In this document: in pieces, positions 26,388-27,201 of the stretch
Layout of the letters: each line of letters begins with the position of its first letter
How positions within the stretch are numbered: position 1 is the first letter of the stretch
DNA from: Priapulus caudatus
Lineage: Eukaryota > Priapulida > Priapulimorpha > Priapulimorphida > Priapulidae
Reading direction: 5' to 3'
Assembly (NCBI RefSeq): GCF_000485595.1
Contig: NW_014577159.1
Span: 438,998 to 466,198, forward strand
Length of the DNA stretch: 27,201 nt
Program-made: the position numbers and the translations under genes
The notes under the pieces: model-generated
Database searches by the model: none
Told to the model about the DNA's origin: nothing
What the model saw: only the letters and a program-made list of their open reading frames with translations

Positions 26388-26508
26388 GTAAGGCTATGTA
26401 TATATATTCTGTCGTAGTAGAGACGTGAGAGATAGCTAGCGATAGCCCTGGGATTAGAGAGAATGGTTCCTTTCCATTAGTGATATCAACCGTTCACATG
26501 CACTAGAG

Positions 26509-26913
26509 CCCGGTTCCCAACCGGGGGTACTAGTACCCCCTGGGGGTACCAGCGAACACCACAGGGGGTACCTGGGAAACCTCTTAGACATTTAAAGAAA
26601 TGTAGTGCTATATAATAATCAGCAGGTGATTCAGGCATCTCTATCGACAGTGCCAACAAGTCATGGTTTAAAAAAAAGTTAGTTTCTGCCATGCAGCAGC
26701 AGTCTTCTCATTGAACTGTCGTTTAGTGCACAGTGCGCTTGATTGGAAAAATTCGCCGTGCGACTGCATTAATAAAACATGAACATGATGTCAAAATATT
26801 TATGACAATACATCAGTGTTGGTTCTTCATTTTGCTTATGGTAGGCGAAGGGGTACCAAGAGATAGCGTAAAAAATTAGGGGTACGGGGAGTCTAAAAGG
26901 TTGGGAACCACTG
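26509..26913. mobile_element. hAT MITE, 405 bp
   Basis: The left end CCCGGTTCCCAACC and right end GGTTGGGAACCACTG are inverted and flanked by a perfect 8-bp duplication CACTAGAG (26501-26508 and 26914-26921). GGGGGTAC/GTACCCCC hairpins lie just inside the left end. It starts 121 bp past STPG exon 4 and carries no transposase. Confidence 0.9.
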
Positions 26914-27019
26914 CACTAGAGCCTCGTAGTTAACAAGCGACTTCGCTTTCACAGTATTGCACTATAAGCCCTGCGAGCTATTGCCAACTATATACGCGAG
27001 TATATCATATACATAGGCA

Positions 27020-27167
27020 TGCGAACGCACGCAGGCACGCACACACGCACGCGTGTCGTACACACAAACACATACGCACACACACACGCACGTGCTCACA
27101 TACATACAAACACAAGCGCGTGCACGCAGGCACGCACACACGCACGTCGCTCACATACACACAAATA

Positions 27168-27201
<34 letters not shown>
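27020..27201. repeat. CA/CGCA-rich satellite at right edge
   Basis: An imperfect (CA)n with CGCACGCAGG variants. GCACGCAGGCACGCACACAC near 27026 recurs near 27123, suggesting a higher-order unit of about 97 bp. It ends in pure CA at the window edge. Confidence 0.9.

Overview
The window is eukaryotic nuclear DNA. It shows spliced genes with GT/AG introns, phase-consistent exons, long AT-rich introns, many microsatellites and foldback or MITE-type DNA transposons, and an assembly gap of 10 N. The proteins (MAP4K3-type kinase, DEK, RRM2, a sperm-tail PG-rich protein) point to a metazoan. The style of introns and repeats suggests a marine invertebrate, but I cannot name the taxon.

Layout from left to right. 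1-2036 holds the first two coding exons of a MAP4K3/5-family Ser/Thr kinase on the minus strand, running off the left edge; its intron and flanks carry a 368-bp foldback element and simple repeats. 2064-7400 is mostly intergenic, with a hAT-like fragment, a Harbinger-like MITE and a TACCAC-type minisatellite. 7400-7783 looks like promoter sequence. 7784-15684 (+) is a complete 12-exon DEK gene of 465 codons. Its 3-kb first intron is crowded with repeats: a hexamer satellite, two foldbacks and a 1.26-kb TIR element containing the gap. 15685-18004 is the shared convergent 3' region. 18005-22862 (-) is a complete 10-exon ribonucleotide reductase small subunit gene (RRM2) of 401 codons with all metal and radical residues intact. 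22863-23333 looks like a head-to-head promoter with two E2F-like plus CRE modules, two CACGTG boxes and a CCAAT box. 23334-26387 (+) is the 5' part of an STPG1-like gene (four exons, 139 codons, open at the right end). The last 800 bases hold a clean hAT MITE and a CA-rich satellite.

DEK and RRM2 are both proliferation-linked genes, and both have E2F-type and CCAAT elements just upstream of their start codons, so S-phase co-regulation is plausible. No prokaryote-like operon, CRISPR array or novel enzymatic system is visible. The most interesting signals are regulatory or evolutionary: the duplicated E2F/CRE promoter; an RRM2 N-terminus where the KEN box seems replaced by a D-box consensus; a hAT MITE sitting 10 nt inside an RRM2 intron from the 5' splice site; a pair of CTCF-like sites; and a foldback with an internal telomeric tract.
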